A DNA stretch of 64,000 bases from Zingiber officinale (taxonomy: Eukaryota > Streptophyta > Magnoliopsida > Zingiberales > Zingiberaceae). The stretch lies in NCBI RefSeq assembly GCF_018446385.1, contig NC_055987.1, positions 11,059,705 through 11,123,704 of the forward strand, read 5' to 3'. A program made the translations under genes and the position numbers. The notes beneath the pieces are model-generated. The model did no database searches and had not been told where the DNA came from. It saw only the letters and a list, made by a program, of their open reading frames with translations. This document shows, piece after piece, positions 33,830 through 46,419 of this stretch; within the stretch, counting starts at the first letter, position 1, and each line of letters starts with the position of its first letter.

Positions 33830-36800
33830 ATGGCTGCCGCCGGCACCGCCACCACTTCGTCTTCCCACCTGACTTCGCCGTCGTCTTTGCCGCTTTACTC
33901 TTTTGGGGTTCCCTGGCCTGAAATCAACGAAGGTCTTCTGTACACTGACGTCGTCCGATCCAGCGGCAGTGGTCTCAGTTCGGTTTCCCTTTTTTTTCTC
34001 CTTCTGTTTCGTCGAAATTGGATCTTTTGATTGGTTTTCCGATACTTCAGCTCACTCTGATTTAAACAGCTACGACTCTGATTGAGTTCTACTCCACCAA
34101 GTACAAGAATTCGGCACCATTGCAAGGGTTGGTCGGCCTCCCAAGCCTACGGAAGTTGTTCTATATGTTTTGTTGTTTTGGAGTAATGTCTTATTTATTC
34201 TATTGGTTCCTTGTCCAGCTGGTTTCAGAGGATTCAGAATGGTCAGGTTTGATGACTTTCTGAGTGTTGATACAATCTGTCCATATTCTGTTTCTTTTGC
34301 ATCGGAAAGACTTTTTTTTGGTATACTGAACATATTTCATTTTTTTCCCTCCCAGATAACGGTTAATGGGGAGGTAGTTACAGATCCTATGTACATGCTT
34401 AGGTAATTATTCTTGTTTAGTTCTTATCAAGTTTTGTGCATGCTTGTTCATAAAGCTAGTGCAGGTAATTCTATTTGGTATTTTTATAATAAAATAAATA
34501 GATAAAAACATTCCCTTTTGTTCCTCCATGCTTGGTGGAACAACCTTTTTACTAATTATCTGTATGCCAAAATCAGATCTGCAATTGGTTGCATGTCAGT
34601 AGGCGCTAATGTGATGTAGCACACATGCCATTAGGCCTTGCCTAGGGACAATCTACATGTTAGTTGATATTGCCTACAACAGCGTAGCCTGATATGTAGT
34701 AAAATTAGTAGTGTTGGAGCATAATTTAGTATAGTATAAATCTTTATTGGGTTCCTACAATTACTCTCACAAATTTAGCATAACCATATTGACATCCATA
34801 CCTAAAATTGGAGGCAACAGCAATGGATTAGAAGGTGTTGTGTAGAAATCCGGCAAACATAAATGTAATGTATGATTTGACTACCGATAAAAGTACAACG
34901 ACACTGTGACAATGTATCCTACTAGTCACAACAAATGCAACAAAAATTCTTTCAATGTGTAATAACAACACCAATAGTTGATGTATCTTTTAAAAAGTGT
35001 AACAACACACTACAACTAATGCAACAATCAACTACCAACAAGTACGACAACATGCAATGATGACTAATAAGTGTAGCACAAAACTAATAATATATCAATC
35101 TGCATGTCAACTTGTAACTCATGAGTGTGATTAATGAATTTCTCTGCATTCTAACCCCAGTTCAAGTCACTGTATGCCTGCTTAAACATACATACAACTA
35201 CCTCGTGAGTCATAATGCAATAGTTTGATATTGTTGCATTCAACACTTCGTACTCATCCGCTATCTCATAGCATGGTGGCTCAATGTGAAGCAATGGTCT
35301 ATAGTAAGTCAAATAAACCATAAGCAATTAAGCACACAAATGAAGCATAAATTCACATCGAAGAATCAACCAAACAACCTAATAGGTCCACAAAATCCGT
35401 TACGTAAACAATAAATCCAGCTAGAACGTAGTGAAACAAATACTAAAACTTTGATCAAACATGATTAATGATGACACAATGGCAGAACCTAAATCTGGCA
35501 GCAAAATCTTGCAATCATAAATGTGGCTTAATTTCAACCCAGTTTGAGCCCAAACAAGTTCAATCAAACCCTGAATTCGATTTAATCCACTGTAAACCCA
35601 ACTTGAACTCAATTGACTCTAATTCAATGCACTTGTATCCAATTTAAATTTACTCTAGTGCCAAATTTCAAATAGAAACTCAATTAAATGGGCTATGGGT
35701 TAAATAAATATTTGGGCATAACAAGCATGCATTTTGTAACTTGCCATGAATTTTTTTTACACAATTCTCAATCTGCTACAGTCGGATTTCACTAGTTAGG
35801 ATACTCTAGCTGTTGATACCATTTTTTGTTTTAACGCTTTGTTGTTTTTCTTTAGAGATGATCTCCAAGTTGTTTACCATCGTCTTCCTTGGAAAGAGCC
35901 TTCCACACCATACTTGCTTGAAGTTCTTTATGATGATAATGACATGGTATGCCTTTACTCAGGCTAAATTTCATATCTGGTAACTGGTATAGGTTCCTGA
36001 ATTTTATTGCAACAGATCAATGTAGCTTTTTGGTCAACTTTAAGAGTCAGAGATGACAAATCCTCTCTTGTAGTTTCAAGCTTATTGAAACCTGAATCAT
36101 TCAGGAATATTGTTCTTCTATGATATGACTGCAAAATTAATGAAGGAGAGAAATTAAAAGATAAGGAGTATACTTTTGTAACAAGCAATTCATGTACATT
36201 TTCCTAGTCCATCTTTCTTCCTTTTGCATTGCTGTAGTATTAAAATAGAACAGAATTACTTATTATACAAAACTGAATTTCTTATATTCTTTATTTTTAG
36301 TCAATGATTTTCACATACCATGATCAATGTTTAAACAAAAAGTCCATTTGACGGCATAGGCATCTGCCTATACGTAATAAGTTACGATTTAGTTAATGCA
36401 TGCTCAATTATGATTCTTATTCTCTTCACACCTCTCCTCAGTGGGATTGTTGATTTTTGATCCTCATTGCTAATCACCTCCACTGTCAATATTGAAGGTG
36501 CAACTGAACTCCATCATTCACTATATTGAGAGACTCATGCAAAGCCTCCATGTGCTTTGGTCATTTGTTGCAAACTCACCTAGCTCTGCCACGGAACTTT
36601 GTCTTTACTCTATTCTTTCTTCAAGCCTAGTATTTTTTGATACATGCTAAGACAGAGGGTCGGTAGCTATTGGTATAGATGTATCGAGTAAATTCTCTGC
36701 CAATGGTCACAGAAAGCAATTTAAAACCATGATTTAAACATTGTTGATTAATGTAGTTTGTTGAAACATAATTTTTTTCAAGTGTATGATTACATGTATT

Positions 36801-39800
36801 ATTTTCCAATGTAATTATGGATTGGATAGGTTGATCAGTATACATTGTTGTATATACACTTAAAGAATTTTTCTCAGTATAAATAATTTCTAATGTAGAT
36901 TGCATGTACTCCACATATTGCACATGCTTCTTGATACCTTCACCATATCAAGTGCAAGGAAAATTAACAAGCTCTTGGATTTATTCAAGTTAACTAAGCT
37001 GCTTCTTTTCGTGGATTCAACTAGAATTTGACAAGATGACAAAAACTTTCTTTAGTTAGATTATGTAGAGTATGAGATCAATCACTAATGCCTCTGGAAA
37101 GTGAAAAAGGTTAGGATCCAGTTATGAATCTAAAGTGAAAACTTGATCTTCTGACATTAGAGAGTCATAAAATGATGATATGAGTAGCAATGTTATATAT
37201 TCTGGATCCGTTGGTTAGTTTGCTTTTATCTTCTCTTATGCTTCATTTCTCTTTTTCTAGTCCTACCATGTGTCCATTATATAAGCTGATAGAACATTTG
37301 AACAAAACATAGAAAATCCTTTTAAAATGGCTAGATAGTCAGTAACACTATCACAATGTTATAAGTACCTAAACTAATGGCATAGGGGCTTCATTGATAG
37401 ATTGTGAGCATGGACAAACTTATAGTTTGTCCGAAGTCATCATATATGCATTGGAGTTGTTGATTTCAAGTGTGAAGACTTGAATCTGTTCTCATGGTTT
37501 TGTATCCAGCAGTTGCATACTTAAGCTTTTGCTTCTTTTAAATTTTAGCTGATGAAGGTCTTTTATTCAACTGACCTAACTGCGACAAATGATCATGTGA
37601 ACATATTGAAGAATCCTCCAAGTGTATAGGCAAGGGAACTTGGAGACCCATCAGATAGCAAATTTTGCTTTTTGGCCTTCTGACTTGAATACTCCATCCC
37701 TAGTGTTATCCTTGTAGGTCTATTGGTAACCAATTGCCTTCTTTAATTGAATACTGCTAGCAGTCTTACTGTCATAACTGCTTATAATTTAAACATAGTG
37801 GATTGTATGGTTCTCCTGTAATATTGTTTCTCATAAGAGCAGGACCTTCACTTAGGTTCCAGTTTTTTATTGTCGATGCAACTATAGAACAGGAACTGCA
37901 TGATGCAAAAAGGTGTATTTACTTCCTTTTCTTTGGTTCTTAGGTTGCTTTAAATAAACCGTCAGGTTTGCAAGTTCTACCTGGAGGCCTTTTTCAGCAG
38001 AGAACTGTTCTAAGGCAGCTTAAATGGAAAGAATGGAATTTTCTCGCATGTAACAGTTCTAAAAGATCAAAGTCACAAGAAACTCATCCTGTTCCCGTAC
38101 ATCGATTGGGGAGGGGCACATCAGGTTTAATTTAGTTTGTCCATGTATAGTGTTATACAGATTCTACAGATTGCATGTGTAATAGCCTACATTTGATTAG
38201 TACTTTGACTATTCTAAGAATAATAACTACTTTCCAAGTTATGACTACTGTTGTTACTTGTCAGTGTGGCAAGTTGAGAAGTATTTAATCACTTTTAAGG
38301 TAATTGATTCTATACATCAGGTATATTGCTTTGTGCTAAGACAAAACTTGCTAAGTGTCGTCTTGCGGCTTATTTTGCTAGTGGTGCCATATTTGCTGGG
38401 GATGACAGGTTAGGCAGATTTTTTATTGGATATCTTTGTTTATTTGAGTGTTTTTAGCACATCAAGAACTAATGCATTTGTAGGGGTGAAATGGAGCTTG
38501 GTAAACAACGAAACATCTCAAAATACTATCGAGCATTAGTTGGTGGTATTATTAAAAAAGATGAGGTGAATTTGTTCGCCTAGCATACTTTTTTTCTTGT
38601 GTATTCTGATATTGATTGAAATCTTAAATGAACAATTTATGCTAAAGAATATATAAAAGTGTTCTTTAGCAACCTATTGTTCATGCTTTATTTTTGTTAA
38701 TATGTTTGAGAGTTTGTGTAAGAAAAACTCTGATGCCTATGGTTAGTATGTGATGCTTTTGTAGGAAACAATTTAGGTAAAACCATTTTTTGCCAGTTCA
38801 TTTTTCTCTCTGAGTTATTATCCTGCATTGTTAGAGAGAGGTCTAGGTTGCTTTATAATGAGGAAAGTCATTCAAATTTAGTATCTTGTCAGAATTGGGT
38901 TGCATTTGTTTATATGTATATGTCCTTCAATGACTTCAATGTATAAATATTACTTTTATTGTTATATTCCATAAAGACATCTTTTATATAAATTTAATTC
39001 AAATTGGAGTTATAGCCATACCTCTTGAATTTTTTTTTTGGAGATACATATTGTCAACATGTGGATAACATGTTTTATATATCACAGAATTGCCATAGTG
39101 TTGTTGGTAGGAGATAAATATTGTCAACATTTCCAGGAATTCTGTGTTACTATGAGTTCTTTTGCATTTTTGGGAACTTTACTCTGTTTTCATTTCTCTA
39201 GCAGAAACAAGGATATCTTTTTGACATGGAATAGAGGAGTTATTTGTTCTTCTATGTGTTCTTAGTCATTCAAATGAAACTTATTGAGAGAAGTCTATTG
39301 ATGTCAAGATTCTGGTGGTAAAGTACGTGCAAGTTTTCTCTTTAACACTAGCCAATATTTCCTTTGTAGTTGGTAATCAGGCAGCCCATTGGTACAATCA
39401 ATTATCCAGGAGTAATGAAGGGACTTTATGTAGCTTCTTCATCGGGTCATTTTCTTTCTGATCCAGACTATCAGTTTTATTTTCTTCAGAAGTATTTGTT
39501 TGATTTTTCATCTTGAATGGTAAAATTGTACACAGGGAAGCCAGCACTGAGCAGAATGCAAGTTCTTGAAAGAGATGATCAGAGAAACCAAACTTTGGTG
39601 CAGGTATATTACATATGCTCAGGATCTACTTACTATATTTTCCTATGTTCTTATCCTCATCAAAGCTAATCTGCATTATTGAAACTACATGTGGAGAACT
39701 GAATTAGTGAAGCCTCTTTATCTTTTTTGCTTCAGAGTGTATCCTTATTAATTTTTTGCCCGTGGGCTTATGCTTAACTTCTTCAATGCATATCAGCAGC

Positions 39801-42800
39801 CTAAAATCATTTGTCTCTGTTTACTTTTCATAACTAATGCTTTTGCTTGTATAGTAGAAAACAGGAAATTCTGAGGAAGGGGCTGAATAGTAGCAAATAT
39901 AGTAAATTATGTTCCTTTACTAGTGAATGAACTATGATATTATTTCTTTTTATGTGAGCATTAGCATACTTTCATTTACCTCACTTATTGCTAGAGAGCT
40001 CATTCTTGCTATTGCACTTCTCTCATATCTTATCCTTTTGATTTTTGATATTTAAGTCTTAATTCTTTTGTTGCATTATTTATTTGAACTATATTACTTG
40101 TAGAGGAACCATTCTATTCCATGTGTGCAATGCCAAATGCTTATCGTTTTCAAGATATTATGGATTGAATCATCCTTTTTTTAGATAGTTTAGCCTGACA
40201 TGTGTTAGCTACAATTGTTTTATGATTTCTTAATATGCCCTTTGGAATATTGAAAGGTTGAGATCCATTCTGGTCGACCACATCAAATTCGCATCCATCT
40301 TGCATTTGTTGGCCATCCACTTATAGGTGCGTTACATTTGAACTTCTTTTTGTTTGTGCTGGAGTTTAAGTTGTATGCTTCTTACTTCCTTGTCCAATAT
40401 AAATAAGCTGTAATTAACTTTTTAACTGCCTGCTATAATTTTGTTGATTGTTGAAATACACATTTCAAGAATTTCAGTTTTTAGACTCTACTGTGTGGGG
40501 GCATTCCTTTGTCATCGACATGGGGTATTCCATTTGCTATCCTTCTACCTTGGGTCCTTAGTACCTGTTAGGTTGTCGCTAACATTCCTCAAAAGTAAAA
40601 TTCTGCCAAGTGATCCTGGCAATTTGAGGAATATGGGATGCTGAGTTTCTCATAAACATTATCAACTGCACATTGTTAAAGGAAAAAAGAATGCTAACTG
40701 GAGTCTTCATTCTGCGATGAATGAGATAATGGGTAATGTTGTAGTTAGTTAATCTGTAATAGCTTAAATTCTGAAATAAGCAATTGAAGAAAGCCACCAA
40801 CTGATCACTTGCAGAGTAGTTAGAATGAACATTTGTAAGAGTACAATTGTCTCATGTTAGTCCATTTATTGGTATGGCAACAATAAATTCAAGTGCAGAA
40901 AAAAAAAATTGCCAACAGATAATTAAGTTGCTTTTTTGGGTGGATTGCTATACACAGTATTAGAGCATACATAGTCCTAGGCTTATTCAAATTTTTGGAC
41001 AGCTACCTTTGACAGTTGAGCCACCATGGGCTTCACATGTTATGGACTAGGATAATGCTAAGATAGTTAGACATTGGGCCTTGATTAGAACATCAAATTT
41101 GTGGGCGAGATGACACCTCAGATCAGTCCACATGGAAAATTGTGAATTAATTAAGGGAGTATGTAGTCTTGAAGGATGAACTAGCGTTAACTTGGATATA
41201 AGCACTTTGGGATTAGCCTTTTCAGTTAATAAATCAAATTTTCCAATCTGAATAAGCGGTTATAAGTGTTTTGTGCAGCATTGTTGGACTTCCAGAATCT
41301 GCTTCTATATTTGTAGACTGTCATGAAGACATGGGTTAATTGGCATAGGCTAACACATCAAGTATAGGCATTTTCTATTCTTATAGTTGAGTTGTTATTC
41401 CTAACCATGATTCCTAATTCTGGAATCAGTATTGAACATTCCTCATTATGTTGAATGCCATTTAGTGAAAATGATGAATAGTTTCATATCAGATCTGTAG
41501 GTGTGAGTAAATGAGGAATATGTGGGTTATGGGTTTGGAACAAGAAATGAAGAAGGAGCAATTATATTGGATTTTGCGACAGCATATGATTTTATACTAG
41601 CTAATACGTTTTTTAAGAAAAGAAAAGAATATTTGGTCGCCTTCAAAAGTGAGAATAATAAATCATAAATTAACTTTCTTATGGTTAGGAAGAATGATAG
41701 AAAGATTTGTAAAGATTGCATTATTAATCCAGGAGAAAATTTAACTACCTAACATTTAATAGTGTTGGATATACGCCTTAAACACAGTATCAATAGAAGG
41801 AAAATATGCACAACTCCTAGAATTAAATGGTGGAAGTTAAAGGATAGGAAACAAAACATATTTAAGGACATGATAGGATTACAAGTATTAGAAGAAATAT
41901 ACATCGACTCGAATAGGACATGGAATAAGATGATATCAAAGTTGAAAACTATAACCAAGAGTGAGTAAGTCAAAGGGACATGCACTACTAAGTAAAGAAT
42001 CTTGGTGATGGAATGCGAAAGTGCAAGATAAAGTGAAGGAAAAAATGAATAGTCTATAAGGAATTATATGCTTTTAAAATGAGAAAAACTTAAAAAAAAT
42101 ATAAGTAGCTAAGAAAACAGTCAATGAAGCTAAGAATGAAACTTTTGAATGTTTATATCAAAATTGAATACAAAAGAAGGGGAAAGAAATATTTACAGAA
42201 TAGCTAAAGCGAGAGAGAGGAAGACAAAAGTTCTTATCCAAATAAGATATATTAAAGATAAATGCAATAAGATAGTAAATGATGAGGAAATAAAAAAGCG
42301 AGGAAGAAGTTTTTTCGTCAACTTTTTAACGAAAGTTTAGATAACCAATTTACTTTAGGTAATTTAAGTAAATCAAATGAGTATAGAAATTTAAATTTTT
42401 ATTGTAGAATTCAAATTTCAAAAGTAGAGTAAGTTTTAAATGAGATGCAAAATGGAAAAGTAGTTGGATTAGATATTTCGATAGAGATATGAAAGGTATT
42501 GAATGACTCATAAAGTTATTCAATGTGATATTGAAAACTTAAAAAATGTCTAATAGAGTAAGTACTCTAGTTCCCTTATATAAGAATAAAGACGGTGTAC
42601 AAAATTGTGCAAACTATAGGAGTATTAAACTAGTGAGTTATACTATGAAACTTTGGGAGAAAGTAATAAAAAAAAAAAGACCAAGGAAGAAGAACACGGT
42701 GATCGAAAATTAATTTGGATTTTTGCTTGGGAGGTCGACAATAGAAGTTATATATCTTCTCAAACAACTAATTGAAAAGTATCAAGAACAAAAGTAAAAT

Positions 42801-45581
42801 ATACAAATGGTATTCGTTGATCTAGAAAAAGCTTAGGATAGAAATTATATGGAGAACGTTAGAAAAGAGAGGTGTTAGTATAGCATATATTGAACTAATT
42901 AAGAATATGTACGAGAATGTAATGGCAAGAGTGAACACTTCAGGCAGATTAATCGAAACGTTTCTCATAGAGATAGAGGTATATCAAGGATCAACTCTAA
43001 GTCCTATCTTTTTACACTAACCATGGATGGACTCACTAGACACATCTAAGATACAATACCACGATGTATGTCGTTTGTAGATATTATTTTGATAGATGAG
43101 ACACGTGAAGGAGTAAATGCTAAACTTGAATCTTAGTAGGAAATGTTAGAAGTAAAATATTTTAGGCTTAGTAGAGTAAAAACAGAATATATGAAATTTA
43201 ATGATATTAGATGTAATGAGATAATTGTTAAGATATGAGATGATGAGTCGTTGAGTTTTAAGGATTTAGGATTATTTATACAAAAGGATGGAGGAATTGA
43301 GAGATATGTCTTACATAATACAAGCGGGATGTTGAAATGGAGGATAACGTCAGGTGTTTTTTTGTGATCGTAAAGTACCTCTAAGATTTAAAGGTAAGTT
43401 TTACAAAAAGACAGTTAGACCTGCTATGTTATATAGAACTGAATGTTGGGCTATGATGCGAGTACATGAGCAGAAGATGAGAGTTGCAGAAATGAGGATG
43501 TTAAGATGCATGTGCGTACATACAAGGATGGATAAGATAAGAAATAAAAATATTAGAGAGAAAGTCGGGTTGCACTATTGAAGGAAAACTTCGGGAGCCA
43601 CCTTTAAGATTGTACGGACATTTACTTAGACAATCAATAAATGCTTATCTTAGGTGATGTGAAATTATGACAAATGTCCATATTAAACGAGGAAAAAGAA
43701 GATAAAAAAAAGGCTAGGTTAGCAAAAATAAAACAAGATAGAATTTATTTAAATATAAATGATGATATAATAGAGAGGATAGAGCCCAATGGCATAGAAG
43801 GATCCATATTACCAATCCCTCCTAGTTGGATAAGGCTTAGTTGTTGTTGTTATATTTGTAGGTGTGAGTAGCCTTTTATTTATTTTTATATTTTTTTTAT
43901 TTGTGTTGATGCTTATGTGGCAAATGCATGCACACGTGCCAAAAAAAAAAAAAAAACTCTTGATCGAAAATTCCCAAACAATGACCCCATTTATTTGAGC
44001 AAAATGTGATTTTGCTTATCCCAGGCCGAGCCCCACGGCAAGATAGTAAATCACTGAGATATTTTGCCCTAATCCAGTGGCTCGGGGAGGTCAGACACCC
44101 AACAACAATGACCCCATTTATAAAATTCCTTATCAGTGCCCATAAGAGAGAATTGTAATATATCGAATTTTATTATCACCTCAATACTGAGTTCTGTATT
44201 TGTTTTGGGTATTTAAAGCAAGATGAACGTTTTTTGGGCACTTTGTCAAGGTTTATGCTGGCTAAGAGCATTTACTAAACAATTTATATTTTCATCGCAA
44301 TGGTATGAATTTGACATGCTCTTTTGTCACAACTAAGCAGGTGATCCTCTTTATGACATTGGTGGGCAACCTAAAGCTTTTGAGTCAGAGTCTATCGGTG
44401 ATTGTTTTGCGAATGATGGGTATGTCAGTCTTGTTTTTTATAATGTGTGTGATAAACTGTGAGGTTTTGAGATAATTTAATGATTTATTGATTTCTCGTT
44501 TACCTTTTTATAATATATGCTTTTTATTATGATTTTATCGTTTTTATTCCCTCAGGGGATATCAGAAGCCAATGCAAGCTGTACCTGGAGATTGTGGTTA
44601 TTACTTGCATGCACATAAGCTCTTCCTTGATCATCCAATTACAAGTAAGGTAATTGTTTACTTGTTTTTCTTGATCATTTGATACCTTGAAATAGGTTAT
44701 CTATGGGAGACATTTGTATGGTATTAGCACTCGAACCTCCATGCTCTTTAGCAGAAATTTTGAAATATTAGAAATGCTAGAGAACATAAACTAGCAGTTT
44801 TTTGGTTTATGCTAAGATGATAGAGAAATCAACAATCTAACTTCCATGTTTTGTAACATACATCTGATTGATTGAACAAAACACGATGTTTTGATCCCTA
44901 AAATGTTTCTTAAATAAATGTCGGAAGTACGTTAAAAGTTCCTGCTGGTTTGTGTGCTTGTCACTCTGAGCAAGAACCAGGCCAAAACAAAATAGTGGCA
45001 TTCGCAGTTTATCTAATTGCATGACATAGAGCCTGTGCACGCCTCAGGTATATGACTATGGCTCAGACCAGTCGCCAGATTAAAGCAAAGCAAACACGTT
45101 TGTTTATATTAGGATTGTATGTGGGTAGGACTATATAAGATTTTGTTTATTTAAAGGTGATAGTATAGTCATCAACCAGATTAGTTCACACTTGAATGGT
45201 GATTCCTGAAGTAAAATTTTACTTCAGGTCACTGGATCTTGAAAAATATTAACTACTTCCAATGTGAGTTTAAGAAATTTATTCCAAGGTAGTTATGCCA
45301 GTAACTCAGCAGATTTGCAATTTACCAGATATCGCCAAGAAATTTTTGGCGAATCTAAACAAGCCATTTTTGTATTGGCTTCTTCTCTATTATTTTGCAT
45401 CTTTGGTGAACTTTGCAAGTAGCTAAACTGATATGCTATTGATACCATGCATCCTGGTAAGCTTGGCAATTTGACTGTATTATTGGTTTAATTTATTTGA
45501 TTTTCCTTGTAGAGAGTAGAAATTGTTGCTCCACTGCCTGCCTTCCTCCAGACAGAAGCTGAGCGACATCAAAACATATAA
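33830..45581 (+). CDS. RNA pseudouridine synthase of the plant PUS5 type (RluA family), 14 exons
   Basis: RluA-family enzymes isomerise uridine to pseudouridine in RNA; the substrate of the plant PUS5 group is not something the sequence tells. Exons: 33830-33971, 34070-34127, 34219-34246, 34356-34402, 35856-35946, 37944-38124, 38321-38408, 38484-38565, 39370-39445, 39536-39603, 40257-40326, 44341-44419, 44556-44649, 45513-45581. All splice in frame with GT/AG to 390 residues. The N-terminus has SFGVPWPEINEGLLYTD, then an S4-like segment (QRIQNGQITVNGEVVTDP), NKPSGLQVLPGGLFQQRT, HRLGRGTSGILLCAKTKL-like, YYRALVGG, QPIG...YPGV.KGLYVAS, VEIHSGRPHQIRIHLAFVGH, GDPLY, and PVPGDCGYYLHAH. The catalytic Asp of HRLD is Gly here (HRLG); I recall the same in plant PUS5 relatives. 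Intron 11 is 4 kb and holds a LINE and a SINE-like insert. Confidence 0.95.
34403..35855 (+). other. Intron 4 of the pseudouridine synthase
   Basis: 1.45 kb of AT-rich intron with no coding frame that matches a family. Phrases such as GTGTAACAACACACTACAAC and ACAACTAATGCAACAA repeat loosely at about 34860-35080. Borders are GTAATTATTC and TTTCTTTAG. Confidence 0.6.
35947..37943 (+). other. Intron 5 of the pseudouridine synthase
   Basis: 2.0 kb of AT-rich intron between a GTATGCC donor and a GGTTCTTAG acceptor. The frame seen on the minus strand at 36627-36923 has no motif and no splice context. No repeat with recognisable ends was found. Confidence 0.6.
38566..39369 (+). other. Intron 8 of the pseudouridine synthase
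   Basis: 0.8 kb of T-rich intron. The short phrase GGAGATA.ATATTGTCAACAT occurs twice (about 39040 and 39109), a local direct repeat of about 70-base spacing. Nothing else is seen. Confidence 0.6.
41510..43856 (+). mobile_element. 5'-truncated RTE-type LINE with 14-bp target duplication
   Basis: The flanks are TGTAGGTGTGAGTA at 41496-41509 and 43857-43870. Coding traces run, in order, from the end of the endonuclease domain (GFGTRNEEGAIILDFATAYD-like), through RLKHSINRRKICTTPRIKWW, GRSTIEVIYLLKQLIEKYQE, MVFVDLEKA, MDGLTRHI and MSFVD-like reverse transcriptase pieces, to YKKTVRPAMLYRTECW and VAEMRMLRCMCVHTRMDKI. The last pair is a hallmark of plant RTE elements. The 3' end is a short TTGTTGTTGTTA microsatellite after GGATAAGGCTTAG, the usual RTE tail. 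The element is cut at its 5' end, as is common for LINEs. The reading frame is interrupted several times by stops and shifts, so it is not active. Confidence 0.93.
43995..44105. mobile_element. SINE-like insert, 111 bp, with 16-bp target duplication
   Basis: The flanks are CAATGACCCCATTTAT at 43979-43994 and 44106-44121. The insert begins TTGAGCAAAATGTGATTTTG, has a GC-rich middle with GGCCGAGCCCCACGGC and CAGTGGCTCGGGGAGG, and ends ACACCCAACAA. The long perfect duplication points to LINE-type target-primed insertion. No tRNA A or B box was confidently identified, so the assignment to SINE is by size and flanks. Confidence 0.65.
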
Positions 45582-46419
45582 TCAGTGCAAGCAATGCAGC
45601 CCTTGAAACATGTCTCACTCATTGCTCTCAATTATTGGAAATTTTCCATAAGCTTTGGTCATTACATCAAATGTCAATCATTGCTGGAGGATGGTTATGT
45701 AATTTCTTTTATGTATATTTATTTATGAGAATTATGACCGCTTCATTCTCAAATTAGCCATATCTTTTTGTTCTATTGAAGGATGGCATACCTTATTTGA
45801 TATTGCTCAGAATATGAAAACTACTGCGTCGTGGTTTAGACTTTAAACCACTATTTAAACAATGGCTTTGCTTATTATAATCAGTCTGTTCCACGTTTCA
45901 TATCGAGTTATACCAATGGGAGTTTTCCATGCCCAATTTATGAAAAAAAATCAAGTACATTTCTTAACATGACTCAGATTTCGATAACATGAAATTTAGA
46001 GAGTATATGTGTCACGTTAAAAATAAAAAATTTCATCTTTCTATTATTAAAAAAACTCTCTAACAATTCTTTTATAGGTTTCATATTTTTTTATATAAAT
46101 TATTTAAATATAATATAAGATAATTAAATATAACATAGCATAAGATAATTAAATATATCACAATTAATAAATTATATTTTTACGAATTACAATCGTAGCG
46201 TGCTTATATATATTCAACCAAGTCGGCTCGAAGTTGATAATACAGTTGATTATTATATAGCTTGCAATTTTTTTGAAGGTATTCTTGAAATTTTTGGATG
46301 TAACTTGAAATATTTATGATGGAGGATCTTTTTCATCATCTGACCAATTGATTCTTACATCTCCTTATTCTCAATAATTATGTTGTACAAAATAATATAT
46401 GTATACATGATGCCCTTCA
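45582..46419. other. 3' flank of the pseudouridine synthase
   Basis: Probable 3' untranslated region to about 45780, with TATATTTATTTATGAGAATT near 45712. AT-rich sequence follows, including ATATAATATAAGATAATTAAATATA words (46090-46160). No gene is seen. Part of the right half may belong to the Harbinger element. Confidence 0.45.

Larger units (their letters stand above)
40327..44340 (+). other. Intron 11 of the pseudouridine synthase, enlarged by insertions
   Basis: 4.0 kb between donor GTGCGTTAC and acceptor AACTAAGCAG. About 2.36 kb is a LINE with its target duplication and about 0.13 kb a SINE-like insert, so the ancestral intron was near 1.5 kb. The exons on both sides join in frame (HPLIG|DPLY), so the gene appears to tolerate the insertions. 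Confidence 0.85.

Noticed and set aside
43354-43581. Host gene with the ML-RTECW motif
   Set aside because: The motif is the C-terminal end of an RTE LINE reverse transcriptase, inside target duplications.
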